A DNA stretch of 64,000 bases from Elusimicrobia bacterium GWA2_56_46 (GCA_001799575.1 MGTT01000015.1:175403-239402); one strand, 5' to 3'; counted from the stretch's first letter, positions 53,354 through 62,860 are shown. Made by a program: numbers and translations. The notes: generated by a model from the letters alone, not told the origin.

Positions 53354-54340
53354 TTACAGGAGCTTTCTTATCCGTTTTACCAGAGTGGCGAATTCCGGGA
53401 TGCTCAGGGTCTGGCGCCCGTCCATGAGGGCCGTTCCCGGATCCAGAGCCGCTTCTATCATAAGTCCGTCCGCGCCCGCTCTGACCGCGGCCAGGGCCTG
53501 GGCCGGCACCAGCGCGCGGTCACCGGCGGCGTGGCATGGGTCGGCTATTACCGGCAGGGCTGTGGAGTTAAGCGCGGCGCGCAGTATGTTCAGGTTCAGG
53601 CCGCGGAGTCCGCTCCTGGAAAATGAGTCTCCGCGCTCGCAGAGGAGCACCTCTCCGTTGCCGTGCTTCAGCAGATATTCCGCCGAGAGGAGCCACTCTT
53701 TGAGCGTGGCTCCGGGGGCGCGTTTCAGCAGAACCGGCAGTCCGGCCCGGGCGGCTGCTTTCAACAGCTCATAATTGCGCATATTTCGGGCGCCAATCTG
53801 CGCGATGCCTCCGGCGTTTTTGATGGCGGACAGCTGTTGTTCCGAAGTCGCTTCTATTACCGCGGCCAATCCCGTGGCCCGCGCGGCTTTTTTGACAATG
53901 CCGAAGCCTTTGGTTCCAAGGCCCTGGAAAGCGTAGGGGGAAGTGCGCGGTTTAAAAAGGCCGGCGCGAAGTGCGCCGGCTCCGGCCGCTTTAAGTTTTT
54001 TTGCCGCGGCCAGATAAGAAGCCTCATCCTCCACGGCGCAGGGACCGGCTATGAGTATGAAATTCTTGCGCAGTCCTTTTCCGTACAGGGCGTCCAGCTC
54101 CGGCGGCGGGGCCGTTACCGCGAGGGGGCAGGCTTCGCGGAGGGATAATTCCACGGAAGCGATCCCCGGGAGGTTCTCTATCTCGGCGAGCCGGCGTCCA
54201 AGGAGCTCGGGAGCGGGCGTGTTGACCGCGATGGAGCCGCGGCCTCCTGAAAATCCGGCGCCGGGCAGCAACCCGGAGAGTCCGCGTCTGAGCGCGGCCA
54301 GCTTTCCGGCCTTTATCCCGGGTTTGAGTCTGATTATCAT
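53354..54340 (-). CDS. aroF: DAHP synthase, type I beta, 328 aa
   Basis: First step: PEP + erythrose-4-phosphate. N-terminal ferredoxin-like regulatory domain (about 1-70), then the barrel: IAGPCAVEDE, LRAGLFKPRTSPYAFQGLG, IGARNMRNYELLK, LLKRAPGATLKEWL, CERG, ADPCHAAGDRALV, GADGLMIEAALDP. PCH replaces the usual PSH. Downstream of and overlapping chorismate mutase by 4 bp; in some bacteria the two are fused, which supports physical or regulatory coupling. Confidence 0.95.
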   Translation of the reverse strand: MIIRLKPGIKAGKLAALRRGLSGLLPGAGFSGGRGSIAVNTPAPELLGRRLAEIENLPGIASVELSLREACPLAVTAPPPELDALYGKGLRKNFILIAGPCAVEDEASYLAAAKKLKAAGAGALRAGLFKPRTSPYAFQGLGTKGFGIVKKAARATGLAAVIEATSEQQLSAIKNAGGIAQIGARNMRNYELLKAAARAGLPVLLKRAPGATLKEWLLSAEYLLKHGNGEVLLCERGDSFSRSGLRGLNLNILRAALNSTALPVIADPCHAAGDRALVPAQALAAVRAGADGLMIEAALDPGTALMDGRQTLSIPEFATLVKRIRKLL

Positions 54341-54609
54341 GATTTCCCCGCTTCGCTGTCCGCTTTCTGCAGCAGGCGGCTCCGTTTCATGATCTCGCGG
54401 TATACCGCCAGCACGGCGGGACGCAGGCGTCCGTCGTTTACCAGGTTCGCGGCGTGTTTGAGTACGGCGGCTTCCCGTAAGGGATCGCGGACTTTTTTCT
54501 TTAATCCGGCCAGCGAGGCGGCCAGGGAGAATCTTGCGGCCAGCAGCACGGCCAGGCGCGCGTCTATGGCGTCTATTTTCTTCCTTTTTTCTTCCAGCGT
54601 ATCCGCCAT
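54337..54609 (-). CDS. chorismate mutase (AroQ class), 90 aa
   Basis: Branch to prephenate for Phe and Tyr. Short helical protein: EEKRKKIDAIDARLAVLLAARFSLAASLAGLKK and VYREIMKRSRLLQ, with the conserved R, D, K pattern. ATG 54609 was chosen since the upstream frame is antisense of prfB. The ribosome site is weak. First gene of the aro operon, divergent from prfB across 57 AT-rich bp. Confidence 0.88.
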   Translation of the reverse strand: MADTLEEKRKKIDAIDARLAVLLAARFSLAASLAGLKKKVRDPLREAAVLKHAANLVNDGRLRPAVLAVYREIMKRSRLLQKADSEAGKS

Positions 54610-54666
54610 ATACTGTAATTCTATTAAATTTACCTCATGAAATTTATAAATTGCTAAAATATAAAA

Positions 54667-55788
54667 ATGGCAGAAACGCTGGAGTTTAAGGATATCGCCA
54701 ATAAACTGGAACGCCTGGACAAATTCCTGGAAGACGTGACGGGCCTCTATGGCCTTGAAAAGAAGCGCGAAGAGCTCAATAAAAAAGAGGCGGCCGCGGC
54801 CTCCTCCGATTTCTGGGCCGATACGGGCAAAGCCCAGGGCCAGCTGAAAGAATTGAACGATCTTAAAAAAGACATCGCCCTCATAGACGGCATCAAAACG
54901 GAACTGGAAGATTTTAAAGTGCATTTCGAGCTGGCGCGCGATTCCAACGACGGGGCCGAGCTGGCCCTGGTCATGGCCGGCCTCAACGAGACCGAAAAAA
55001 AACTTTCCGGCCTGGATTTCGAGCTGAAGCTCTCAGAGCCGCTGGACAAGGACGACGCCATAATCAGCATCCATTCCGGCGCGGGCGGCACCGAGGCCTG
55101 CGACTGGGCGCAGATGCTGCTCCGGATGTACACGCGCTGGGCGCAGAACAGGGGGTTCGCTTTCAGCATCACCGATATCCTGCAGGGCGAAGAAGCGGGC
55201 GTCAAAAGCGTCACAGCTTTCGTCAAGGGGAAGTACGCCTATGGTTACCTTAAAAGCGAGATCGGCGTGCACCGCCTGGTGCGTATTTCTCCGTTCGATG
55301 CCAATAAGCGGCGGCACACCTCATTCGCTTCCATAGACGTGCTGGCCGACATAGGCGAAGAGATAGAGATAAAGATCGAGGACAAGGACGTGAAACTGGA
55401 CACTTTCCGGTCGGGCGGGGCCGGCGGCCAGAACGTCAATAAGGTGGAGACCGCGGTGCGGCTCACCCATATTCCCAGCGGCATAGTGGTGGCCTGCCAG
55501 ATAGAGCGCTCCCAGCATCAGAACCGCGAGACCGCCATGAAGATGTTAAAGGCCAAACTCTACGAACTGGAAATGGATAAGAAACGTTCCGAGGCCGAGC
55601 GCCACTATGACGCGAAAGGCGATATAGGCTGGGGCCACCAGATCAGATCCTACGTTTTCATGCCCTACCAGCTGGTGAAGGATATGCGCACTAATTTCGA
55701 GACCTCCCAGATAGACGCCGTCATGGACGGCAATCTGGACGGCTTCATGCATTCCTACCTCACCTGGCGCGCCTCGGCGAAGAAATAA
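54667..55788 (+). CDS. prfB: peptide chain release factor 2, 373 aa
   Basis: Recognises UGA and UAA. SPF tripeptide at 208-210 (RISPFD) and GGQ at 253-255 ([11 protein letters not shown]). The gene is a single unbroken frame: the CTTTGAC programmed frameshift present in most bacterial prfB genes is absent (CTG GAC at the corresponding place, residues 17-18). The start ATG has no strong ribosome site. Shares a short divergent control region with the aro operon. Confidence 0.96.
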   Translation: MAETLEFKDIANKLERLDKFLEDVTGLYGLEKKREELNKKEAAAASSDFWADTGKAQGQLKELNDLKKDIALIDGIKTELEDFKVHFELARDSNDGAELALVMAGLNETEKKLSGLDFELKLSEPLDKDDAIISIHSGAGGTEACDWAQMLLRMYTRWAQNRGFAFSITDILQGEEAGVKSVTAFVKGKYAYGYLKSEIGVHRLVRISPFDANKRRHTSFASIDVLADIGEEIEIKIEDKDVKLDTFRSGGAGGQNVNKVETAVRLTHIPSGIVVACQIERSQHQNRETAMKMLKAKLYELEMDKKRSEAERHYDAKGDIGWGHQIRSYVFMPYQLVKDMRTNFETSQIDAVMDGNLDGFMHSYLTWRASAKK

Positions 55789-55806
55789 ATTCGGATTGTC
55801 TAGAAC

Positions 55807-55862
55807 GTGTGAGGTAGGTCCAAAGACCGCCGGTTTGTAGGCCTTTGGTTGCATGTTCACAC
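55807..55862. other. inverted-repeat region after prfB
   Basis: GTGTGA..TCACAC and an inner CCAAAG..CTTTGG can form a bulged stem; there is no T-run after it, so it is not a clear terminator. It may be a structured leader for the next gene. No known RNA family recognised. Confidence 0.25.
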
Positions 55863-55949
55863 ATGAAAAAAGAGTCATAATAAATATGGCAGGAAAATGT
55901 TGCGATGCCGTGTGTAATTCCTGCAAAGCGCAATTAAGGGAGAAAAAAC

Positions 55950-56489
55950 ATGAAAAAAACTGTATTCACAGTGGTTCTTGCAGTGCTGGCTGGCGGGGTG
56001 AATGCCGCTGAGCGGAGTGGGGTGTCACAATTCAGCGAATTAGAGGTGAAAGCTTCGGATATTGCGGCCAAGGCCGCAATGGAGCCGGCAGATGTGAAAC
56101 CAGTCGCTTTTCAAGTTAGAGCGGTTGCTTTCGAAAATACGCTTGGAGCGTCTAAAAAACGTGCTGCCCAACACGAAACCTGTGCCGAGCCTGTAATCCA
56201 GGTGCTCCGTTACTGTGTTGTCGCACCCCCCAAGTGTGTAAAGATGCAGACCTACGTTAACGACGACGCGCAGGGCTATAGCGCATGGTACGTACTGCGC
56301 GCCTATAAGCTGGCCATTTTCCCGAACGGCCAAACCAAAGAGTTTGTAAGTGAGGAAAGCGATAGGATATTGGCGGGTAATGTCCCGTCAGAAAACTATC
56401 CTGATACTCCGGAGTCGTGGACGCTGCTTAAGACGCGGTGTGAGCAAGGAGTAGGCGTACTGTTAGCGCAGATTTCGACCTGTAGATAA
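55950..56489 (+). CDS. secreted protein of unknown function, 179 aa
   Basis: Signal peptide MKKTVFTVVLAVLAGGVNAA with a good AAGGGAG ribosome site. The mature part has five cysteines (HETCAEP, RYCVVAPPKCVKM, KTRCEQG, STCR) that may form disulfides. Lower GC than the surroundings. No family recognised. A terminator follows. Confidence 0.7.
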   Translation: MKKTVFTVVLAVLAGGVNAAERSGVSQFSELEVKASDIAAKAAMEPADVKPVAFQVRAVAFENTLGASKKRAAQHETCAEPVIQVLRYCVVAPPKCVKMQTYVNDDAQGYSAWYVLRAYKLAIFPNGQTKEFVSEESDRILAGNVPSENYPDTPESWTLLKTRCEQGVGVLLAQISTCR

Positions 56490-56515
56490 AAAGTTGAAAG
56501 TTGTGTCTATTAAAC

Positions 56516-56545
56516 ACCCCGCAGTTTAAAAACTGCGGGGCGTCT
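56516..56545 (+). terminator. terminator after the 179-aa gene
   Basis: CCCCGCAGTTT and AAACTGCGGGG form an 11-bp stem with a tight AA centre (effectively a small loop), followed by CGTCTTTCC, a weak T-tract. Confidence 0.65.
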
Positions 56546-56654
56546 TTCCTGTATTTAAACCATCATAACCCAGTGCGAGCGTCGGATCATTTTTTTGCCG
56601 CTGCGGATATCACTACAGAGCCGCGCATCTCAAAAGTTCAGGTAAGCCCAGGTA

Positions 56655-56780
56655 GTCATTCCGGCGGCCTGTCCTGCGTAGCCCTGTGAAGCAGGGAAGC
56701 CGGAATCCAGAGATCTTGACGGCACTGGCTCCTGGCCCCCGTATTAAGTACGGGGCAAGCTTCGCCGGGGTGACGGCAAG
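56655..56780. repeat. dispersed hairpin repeat (CATTCCGGC..GCCGGAATCC type)
   Basis: ATTCCGGC..GCCGGAAT encloses CCTGC..GCAGG; a second hairpin CCCCGTA..TACGGGG follows and the block ends CCGGGGTGACGG. Related in plan to the 104-bp repeat at 47.96 kb. The rest of the gap 56490-56881 shows only the terminator and nothing else clear. Confidence 0.55.
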
Positions 56781-56881
56781 GGTTTCACCAGAACCAAAAA
56801 AATGTCCCGACGAGACTTCCGCCTTATGTGAGCCGTTGTGGGATATTTCTCCGGGCCCTGCGGAAATGGTTTAATGTAGCT

Positions 56882-57691
56882 ATGCGTTTTATCGAGACCC
56901 ATGCCCATCTTAATGATGAGGTTTTTGACGCCGACCGGGCGGACGTGATAGACCGGGCTTTTAAAAGCGGCGTGGCCAATATTATAGAAATAGCCTGTTC
57001 CGCCAAAGAATGGAAACCGGCGGAGGAACTTTGCGCCGCCTATAAAGGCAGAATAACGGCCGCTTTCGGCATCCACCCGCAATACACCGAAGAGCTGACT
57101 CCTGAAAATCTTGAAACGCTCGCCGGCTTCCTGAAAAAAGATATTTGTTCCGCTCTCGGGGAAATAGGCCTGGATTATTACCGGGATAATTCCAAGAAAG
57201 ACGCCCAATTCAAGCTGCTGGAGGCCCAGCTCCGGCTTTCTAATTCGTCCGGCAGGAGCTGCGTTTTTCACGCCCGTAACGGGCTGGACGCGCGTGCCGA
57301 CAACGCCTACCGGGAGCTGGCTTTTGAATTAAAAAAAACATGGACATTGAACAATAAAAAAAGGGCGCGCGGCGTCCTGCATTGCTTTTCCGGGAACTGG
57401 GAAGACGCCAGGGCGGGCCTGGATCTGGGGCTGTTCCTGGGCGTCAACGGCACGTTCACTTATAAAAAGAACGATGAGCTGCGCGAAACCGTAAAAAAAG
57501 CCGGGCTGGCCAATATAGTTCTGGAGACGGACTGCCCCTATCTTCCGATCCAGCGCCTGCGCGGCAAAAGGAACGACCCGTCTTTCATCCCCGAGATAGG
57601 CCTGGCCGTGGCGGAATACCTCGGCGTGAAGCCGGAAGGGCTGGCGGAAGCCGTCCGCATAAACGCCTCTGAACTATTTTATATACTTTAA
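56882..57691 (+). CDS. tatD: TatD family metal-dependent deoxyribonuclease, 269 aa
   Basis: TIM-barrel hydrolase. Ligands: H8 and H10 (ETHAHLND), E in SALGEIGLDYY, H in CVFHARN, H in GVLHCFSGN, D in ETDCPYLP. Probably 3'-5' exonuclease in DNA repair or degradation; many bacterial homologues are annotated only as hydrolases. ATG 56882 begins the conserved fold. Only 2 bp before metH. Confidence 0.92.
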   Translation: MRFIETHAHLNDEVFDADRADVIDRAFKSGVANIIEIACSAKEWKPAEELCAAYKGRITAAFGIHPQYTEELTPENLETLAGFLKKDICSALGEIGLDYYRDNSKKDAQFKLLEAQLRLSNSSGRSCVFHARNGLDARADNAYRELAFELKKTWTLNNKKRARGVLHCFSGNWEDARAGLDLGLFLGVNGTFTYKKNDELRETVKKAGLANIVLETDCPYLPIQRLRGKRNDPSFIPEIGLAVAEYLGVKPEGLAEAVRINASELFYIL

Positions 57692-57693
57692 AA

Positions 57694-60600
57694 ATGAATA
57701 CCGGAGAAAAGTTTAATAAGATTTTAACGGAGAAGATCCTGATCTTCGACGGGGCCATGGGAACGTATCTTGGAAAGTTCGGGCTAACGCCGGAAGATTT
57801 CAAGGGTCATGACGGGTTAAACGAGTATCTTTCCCTTTCAAGGCCGGACGTCGTCAAACAGGTGCACCTGGATTATCTCGCCGCCGGAGCCGACGTGGTG
57901 GAGACCAACACTTTCGGCGCCAACCGTTTTGTGCTCGCCGAGTACGGACTTCAGGACAAGGTTAAGGAACTGAACCTGGCCGCCGTGAAACTGGCCAGGG
58001 AGGCCGCGCTCGCCGCTTCCACGCCGGAGAAGCCGCGTTATGTCGCTGGTTCCGTGGGTCCTACCAATAAGGCCCTGTTCGTGACGGGCGGTGTCACGTT
58101 CGACGAATTTGCGGACGCCTATTACGAGCAGATTTCGGCCCTGATGGACGGAGGGGTGGATCTCCTGCTGGTGGAGACCGCGCATGATATCTCCAATATC
58201 AAGGCCGCGCTGGCGGCCGCTTCGAAAGCTTTTGCAAAATACGGCCGCAGGCTGCCGGTGATAGTTTCCGTGACCATGGACCGGAAGAACGCCATGCTGA
58301 GCGGACAGGACACCGAAGCCGTCTGCGTGGCGCTGGAACATTTCCCGCTGCTCGCCCTTGGCTTCAATTGCTCTACCGGGCCCGAAGACCTGGCGCTCCG
58401 TCTGGAAACTCTTTCAAAAATCTCGCGTTTCCCGATCTTCGCCATGCCCAACGCGGGCCTGCCGGATGAGAACGGCAAATACAACGAGACTCCGGAAGAA
58501 TTCGCCGCCGTGATGAAAAAATATGCCCTGGCCGGACTGCTTAACGCCGCCGGCGGCTGCTGCGGCACCGGCCCCGGCCACATTAGGGCCCTGGCCGCCG
58601 CTCTTGCCGGAGTGCGGCCCCGCAGGACGGCCGCGCCGGGAGAGTGGGCGGTCTCCGGCATAGAAGCGCTTTTCTACTCCGAGATAGAGCCCCCGCTCCT
58701 GGTGGGTGAAAGAAATAATTCCATCGGCTCAAAAAAATTCCGCGATATCGCGGCTGCCGGGAAGTGGGACGAGGCCGTGGATATGGCCAAGGCCCAGGTT
58801 CGGGCCGGGGCGCATGTGCTGGATGTCTGTCTTTCAAACCCGGAAAGAAAAGAACTGGAAGACGCGAAGGTCTTCCTGCCCAAATTGTTCCATGCCGTGC
58901 GGGCGCCGGTAATGATAGACACCACCGATCTCGGAGTGATGGAGGAGGCGCTGAAGCTGGCGCCCGGCCAGTGCATCCTTAATTCCGTGAATTTTGAATT
59001 CGGGGAGGAAAAGCCGCGCGCCGCCGCCGGGCTCGTGAAACTTTACGGCGGCAAGCTGGTTTTCGGCCTTATAGACGAAGACAAAGAAAAGGGCATTCCG
59101 ATAACCGCCGTACGGAAACTGGAGATCGCCAGGCGCGGGTATGAATTTTTTACCAAAAAATGCGGATTGACCGCGGAACACCTGATCTTTGACGCGCTGG
59201 TCTTCCCGGTGGGCGTCGGCGGAGAATACGCTGGGAGCGCCCATGAGACGTTGAAAGCTCTGGAACAACTGAAAAGCGAATTCCCGCTTTCAAAGACCGT
59301 GCTGGGCGTGAGCAATGTTTCCTTCGGCCTTCCGCCGGAGGGGCGCGAAGTCCTGAACGCGGTTTTTCTGCACCACGCCATCAAGGCGGGCCTCGGCCTG
59401 GCCATCGTCAATATAGAGAAACTCAGGCGTTACGCCCAGATCCCGGCTAATGAGCTGAAGCTGTCCGAAGACCTGCTCCTGGCGCGCACTCCGGATCCGG
59501 CCGGGGCTTTCGCCGCTTATTTCAGGGACAAAAAAAAGGGCGGGGCGCCGGCCGCCGCGCGGGCCGCCGCGGCTTCGCCGGAGGAAAGGCTTTACGGAAT
59601 GATCCTGGACGGTTCGAAAGCGGGGGCGCGGGACGCGGTGAAAGAACTTCTGGCGGGCGGCATGGAGCCGCTGGCCGTGATCAACGGCCCGGTCCTGAAA
59701 GCCATGGGTGAGGTCGGGCGGCTTTTCTCAAAAGGCGACCTTATCGTCACCGAAGTGCTGCAGAGCGCGGAAGTGACCAAAGAGGCGGTCTCGGTTCTGG
59801 AACCGGCGCTCAAAGCCGGAAATATCCCTAAACGCGGCAAGTTTCTCCTGGCGACGGTTAAAGGCGATGTGCACGACATCGGCAAAAATCTCGTCAATAT
59901 CATTTTTGAGGCCAACGGCTTTGAAGTCGTGGACATGGGCGTGAAGGTGCCTCCCGAGGACATCGTGGCCGCCGCGCTTAAGGAAAAACCGGATTTTATA
60001 GGCCTTTCCGGCCTGCTGGTCCGTTCCACCGAGCAGATGACCATTACCGCCACGGAACTGGCCCGGGCCGGGGTGACGGCGCCGCTGCTGGCGGGCGGCG
60101 CGGCTTTGACCGGGAAATTCGTGGAGACCAACATGAAACCGGTCTACAAAGGGCCGGTTTTCTACTCCCCCGACGCTATGGACGGCCTCAACAGCGCGCT
60201 CAATTATTTAGTGGCTAGTGATCAGTGTTCAGTGGTCAGTGGTCGGAGGACGGAACCGGCGGAAATTGCTCCCCGAGCGACGAGCGACGAGTCACGAGCC
60301 ACGAACCACGAGCCCCGAGCCACCAGTCACGGCTCCCGCGCCCCGCAGCCCGCGTCCCGCGATAAGTGGCGGCCGGACGAGATCCCGGCGCCGAAAGACT
60401 TCGACAGGCATTTCCTGGGGGACTGCGAGCCGGGAGAATTATTCGCCGAGATGGACGAAGATCTGTTCAATCTGCGGTTTCTGAAGCTTAAAAAGACCGA
60501 TGCCGCCAAAACGGAAGATACGAAAAAAATAGTGGACGGCATAAAGGCGGAAGTCGTGCGCGAAAGGCTTATCAGGCCGCGCGGCGTATACCGGTTCTTC

Positions 60601-61143
60601 AAAGCGTCAGCCGACGGGGACAGTCTGCTTCTGTACGGCGCTGACGGCAAAGCCCTGGAAACGATAAATTTTCCGCGCCAGCACGATGCGGAGCGGCTCT
60701 GCATAGCCGATTTCTTCGCGCCCCACGGCGGCAAAAGCGATTATACAGCCCTCCTGGCCGCCACCTGCGGCGAGGGAGTGGCTGAGTTCGCGCGCCGCGA
60801 GCGGGAAAAAGGCAATTACCTCCGCTCCTACATAGTGGAAGCGCTGGCTTTAAGCCTGGCCGAAGCGTTCGCCGAAGTTATGCATTACAGGATACGGCAG
60901 GATTGGGGGATCGCAGAAGTCCGGGCCTCAACGCCTTTGCGCCGGATCCACTACAGCGGGCGCCGTTATTCTTTCGGCTATCCGCCATGCCCGGATCTGT
61001 CCAACCAGAAAAAGCTTTTTAATCTGCTGAAACCGGAGGGCGATGTCGGGGTAAAACTCACGGACGGTTTCATGATGGATCCGGAGGCGTCGGTGTCCGC
61101 TTTTGTCCTGCATAATCCCAAGGCCAAATACTTTACCATTTGA
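57694..61143 (+). CDS. metH: cobalamin-dependent methionine synthase, 1149 aa
   Basis: All four modules: homocysteine domain (1-310; zinc ligands C226, C289, C290), folate/pterin domain (about 330-600, VGERNNSIGSKKF), B12-binding module (about 630-835; VKGDVHDIG with H727 below the cobalt) and reactivation domain (about 900-1145; YSFGYPPCPD near 1092-1101, AdoMet site). The linker at about 840-889 (VASDQCSVVSGRRTEPA..RATSDESRATNHEPRATSH) is translated from intergenic-type repeats inserted in frame. Catalyses methyl transfer from methyltetrahydrofolate to homocysteine. Two bases separate it from tatD, so they are cotranscribed. Confidence 0.96.
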   Translation: MNTGEKFNKILTEKILIFDGAMGTYLGKFGLTPEDFKGHDGLNEYLSLSRPDVVKQVHLDYLAAGADVVETNTFGANRFVLAEYGLQDKVKELNLAAVKLAREAALAASTPEKPRYVAGSVGPTNKALFVTGGVTFDEFADAYYEQISALMDGGVDLLLVETAHDISNIKAALAAASKAFAKYGRRLPVIVSVTMDRKNAMLSGQDTEAVCVALEHFPLLALGFNCSTGPEDLALRLETLSKISRFPIFAMPNAGLPDENGKYNETPEEFAAVMKKYALAGLLNAAGGCCGTGPGHIRALAAALAGVRPRRTAAPGEWAVSGIEALFYSEIEPPLLVGERNNSIGSKKFRDIAAAGKWDEAVDMAKAQVRAGAHVLDVCLSNPERKELEDAKVFLPKLFHAVRAPVMIDTTDLGVMEEALKLAPGQCILNSVNFEFGEEKPRAAAGLVKLYGGKLVFGLIDEDKEKGIPITAVRKLEIARRGYEFFTKKCGLTAEHLIFDALVFPVGVGGEYAGSAHETLKALEQLKSEFPLSKTVLGVSNVSFGLPPEGREVLNAVFLHHAIKAGLGLAIVNIEKLRRYAQIPANELKLSEDLLLARTPDPAGAFAAYFRDKKKGGAPAAARAAAASPEERLYGMILDGSKAGARDAVKELLAGGMEPLAVINGPVLKAMGEVGRLFSKGDLIVTEVLQSAEVTKEAVSVLEPALKAGNIPKRGKFLLATVKGDVHDIGKNLVNIIFEANGFEVVDMGVKVPPEDIVAAALKEKPDFIGLSGLLVRSTEQMTITATELARAGVTAPLLAGGAALTGKFVETNMKPVYKGPVFYSPDAMDGLNSALNYLVASDQCSVVSGRRTEPAEIAPRATSDESRATNHEPRATSHGSRAPQPASRDKWRPDEIPAPKDFDRHFLGDCEPGELFAEMDEDLFNLRFLKLKKTDAAKTEDTKKIVDGIKAEVVRERLIRPRGVYRFFKASADGDSLLLYGADGKALETINFPRQHDAERLCIADFFAPHGGKSDYTALLAATCGEGVAEFARREREKGNYLRSYIVEALALSLAEAFAEVMHYRIRQDWGIAEVRASTPLRRIHYSGRRYSFGYPPCPDLSNQKKLFNLLKPEGDVGVKLTDGFMMDPEASVSAFVLHNPKAKYFTI
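60211..60345. repeat. two kinds of intergenic repeat inserted in metH
   Basis: Left: GTGGCTAGTGATCAGTGTTC and AGTGGTCAGTGG units (as in the atpB-E and E-F gaps). Right: CGACGAGTCACGAGCCACG and AACCACGAGCC units (as in the atpH-A gap). Length keeps the reading frame, in the linker between the B12 and reactivation modules. Confidence 0.75.
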
Positions 61144-61146
61144 CGC

Positions 61147-61587
61147 ATGGATAATTTTTTTGAATGGCGGCATAAAGTCGCGCCGGACGAGATAGACGGG
61201 CTGGGACACGTCAATAATCTGGTTTACCTCGGCTGGTTTATGGAAGCGGCAACAGGGCATACCGAAGCCGGCGGCCTGTCGGTGGAAAAAATGCTGGAAG
61301 AGGGCGAGGGCTGGGTGGTGCGCCGCCACGAGATAGATTACCTGGCGCAGGTGATGCCGGAAGATACGGTCGTAGTCAGGACCTGGATCGAGACCGCCGA
61401 GAAAGTCTCCTCGGTCCGGAAATACGAGATCGTGAACGCCGCCGGCGGCAGGCTTGTCTGCCGGGGCCTCACGGTGTGGGTCTGGATCAACTATAAGACG
61501 GGAAAGCCGGCGCGTATCCCTGAAAAAGTCTACGCGGCTTACGGCGTGGAGCCCGGCGATAAAACAACGATAAAGGATAACGGATGA
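61147..61587 (+). CDS. 4-hydroxybenzoyl-CoA thioesterase family protein, 146 aa
   Basis: Hotdog fold: VAPDEIDGLGHVNNLVYLGWFMEA near 11-34 with the D17/N23 active-site region and VVRRHEIDYLAQVMPEDTVVV in the middle. Acyl-CoA thioesterase of the YbgC/4HBT group; substrate unknown. It lies 3 bp after metH, in the same run. Confidence 0.85.
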   Translation: MDNFFEWRHKVAPDEIDGLGHVNNLVYLGWFMEAATGHTEAGGLSVEKMLEEGEGWVVRRHEIDYLAQVMPEDTVVVRTWIETAEKVSSVRKYEIVNAAGGRLVCRGLTVWVWINYKTGKPARIPEKVYAAYGVEPGDKTTIKDNG

Positions 61588-61651
61588 AAGGCGGGGGAAA
61601 AAAGCGAAAATTTTTCTCCCGCTTGTTCTTAAACCTTTGGAAAGGAGCGAT

Positions 61652-62857
61652 ATGAACGACGAGATGCCGCCGGATGAGACCGGAAACGGAGAGAGTTTCG
61701 CGGAGATGTTCGACAAGAGCTATAAGGAGCCGGCAAGGCTTGAGCCGGGCCAGAGAATAGAGGCTGTTATCGTAAAGATCACTCCGGACTGGACGTTCCT
61801 GGAGGTGGGAGGCAAGGGCGAGGGCTGTCTGGACACGAAAGAGCTTATGGACGCGAAAGGGGTTCTGACCGCCAAAGAGGGCGGCAAGGTCCGCGCCTGG
61901 TTCCTGTCCACCGAAAACGGCGAGATGCGTTTTACGACTAAGATAGGCTCCGGGCCGGCCGCGTACGCCCAGCTTGCGGACGCCATGCGCAACGGCATTC
62001 CGGTGGAGGGGACGGTGTCCAAAGAGCAGAATGGCGGCTTCGAGATCACGATAAGCGGCGGCGCGCGCGCTTTCTGCCCTTTTTCGCAGATGGGCCTCCG
62101 GAGGGAAGAGAACAAGGAAAATTATCTCGGCAGGGTCATGATGTTCGAGATCATCGAATGCGGGCAGAGGAACGTGATTCTTTCCAGGAAAGGGATCCTT
62201 GAGAAAGAGCGGCGGGCCGCGGCGCTGGCGTTGAAAAATACGCTTAAAGAGGGGGATAAGGTAAAGGGGACGGTGACCTCCATACAGAAGTTCGGCGCTT
62301 TTGTCGATATCGGCGGGGTGGAAGGCTTGCTGCCCGTTTCCGAAATAGCCTGGAACCGGACGGAAAACACCGGCGACGCTCTTTCCGTCGGCCAGAGGGT
62401 GGAAGTTATAGTCAAAAAGCTGGACTGGGAAAATGACCGGTTGTCTTTCAGCCTAAAGGATACGCTGCCGGATCCCTGGGATCGGGCGGCGGAAACCTGG
62501 CCCCCCGGCTCCTATCATACCGGAACCGTCTCCCGGCTTGCCCCGTTCGGCGCTTTCGTCACGCTTGGCGAAGGCGTTGACGGTCTTATCCATATTTCCA
62601 GGCTGGGGGGGGACAAAAGGATCCAGAGCCCGGCTGAAGTCGTAAAAGCCGGCCAGGCCATCGAGGTGAAAGTGGAAGCGGTGGATCCGAAGAACAGAAA
62701 GATTTCCCTTATTCCGGCGGAGCTCGGCCGCGAAGAGGAAGAGGACGCCGCCGCGCTGAAGAACTATCAGCAGCAGGCGCCGTCGGAGCCCGAGGGCCTG
62801 GGCACGCTGGGCGAGATCCTTAAAAAACAGCTGGAAAACAAAGAAAAAATCCGTTAA
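61652..62857 (+). CDS. S1-domain RNA-binding protein, four repeats, 401 aa
   Basis: Four S1 (OB-fold) units at about 31-100, 118-190, 205-280 and 290-360; the last two are the most typical (GDKVKGTVTSIQKFGAFVDIGGVEGLLPVSE and GSYHTGTVSRLAPFGAFVTLGEGVDGLIHIS). Ribosomal protein S1 in many bacteria has four to six repeats, so this could be the S1 homologue or a related RNA-binding protein. ATG 61652 with AAAGGAG is the clear start. A palindrome follows the stop. Confidence 0.88.
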   Translation: MNDEMPPDETGNGESFAEMFDKSYKEPARLEPGQRIEAVIVKITPDWTFLEVGGKGEGCLDTKELMDAKGVLTAKEGGKVRAWFLSTENGEMRFTTKIGSGPAAYAQLADAMRNGIPVEGTVSKEQNGGFEITISGGARAFCPFSQMGLRREENKENYLGRVMMFEIIECGQRNVILSRKGILEKERRAAALALKNTLKEGDKVKGTVTSIQKFGAFVDIGGVEGLLPVSEIAWNRTENTGDALSVGQRVEVIVKKLDWENDRLSFSLKDTLPDPWDRAAETWPPGSYHTGTVSRLAPFGAFVTLGEGVDGLIHISRLGGDKRIQSPAEVVKAGQAIEVKVEAVDPKNRKISLIPAELGREEEEDAAALKNYQQQAPSEPEGLGTLGEILKKQLENKEKIR

Positions 62858-62860
62858 CCA

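Noticed and set aside
56828..56881. Longer N-terminus for TatD (18 extra residues)
   Set aside because: The metal-binding fold starts at MRFIETHAHLND; the extension is not protein-like and no ribosome site favours it.
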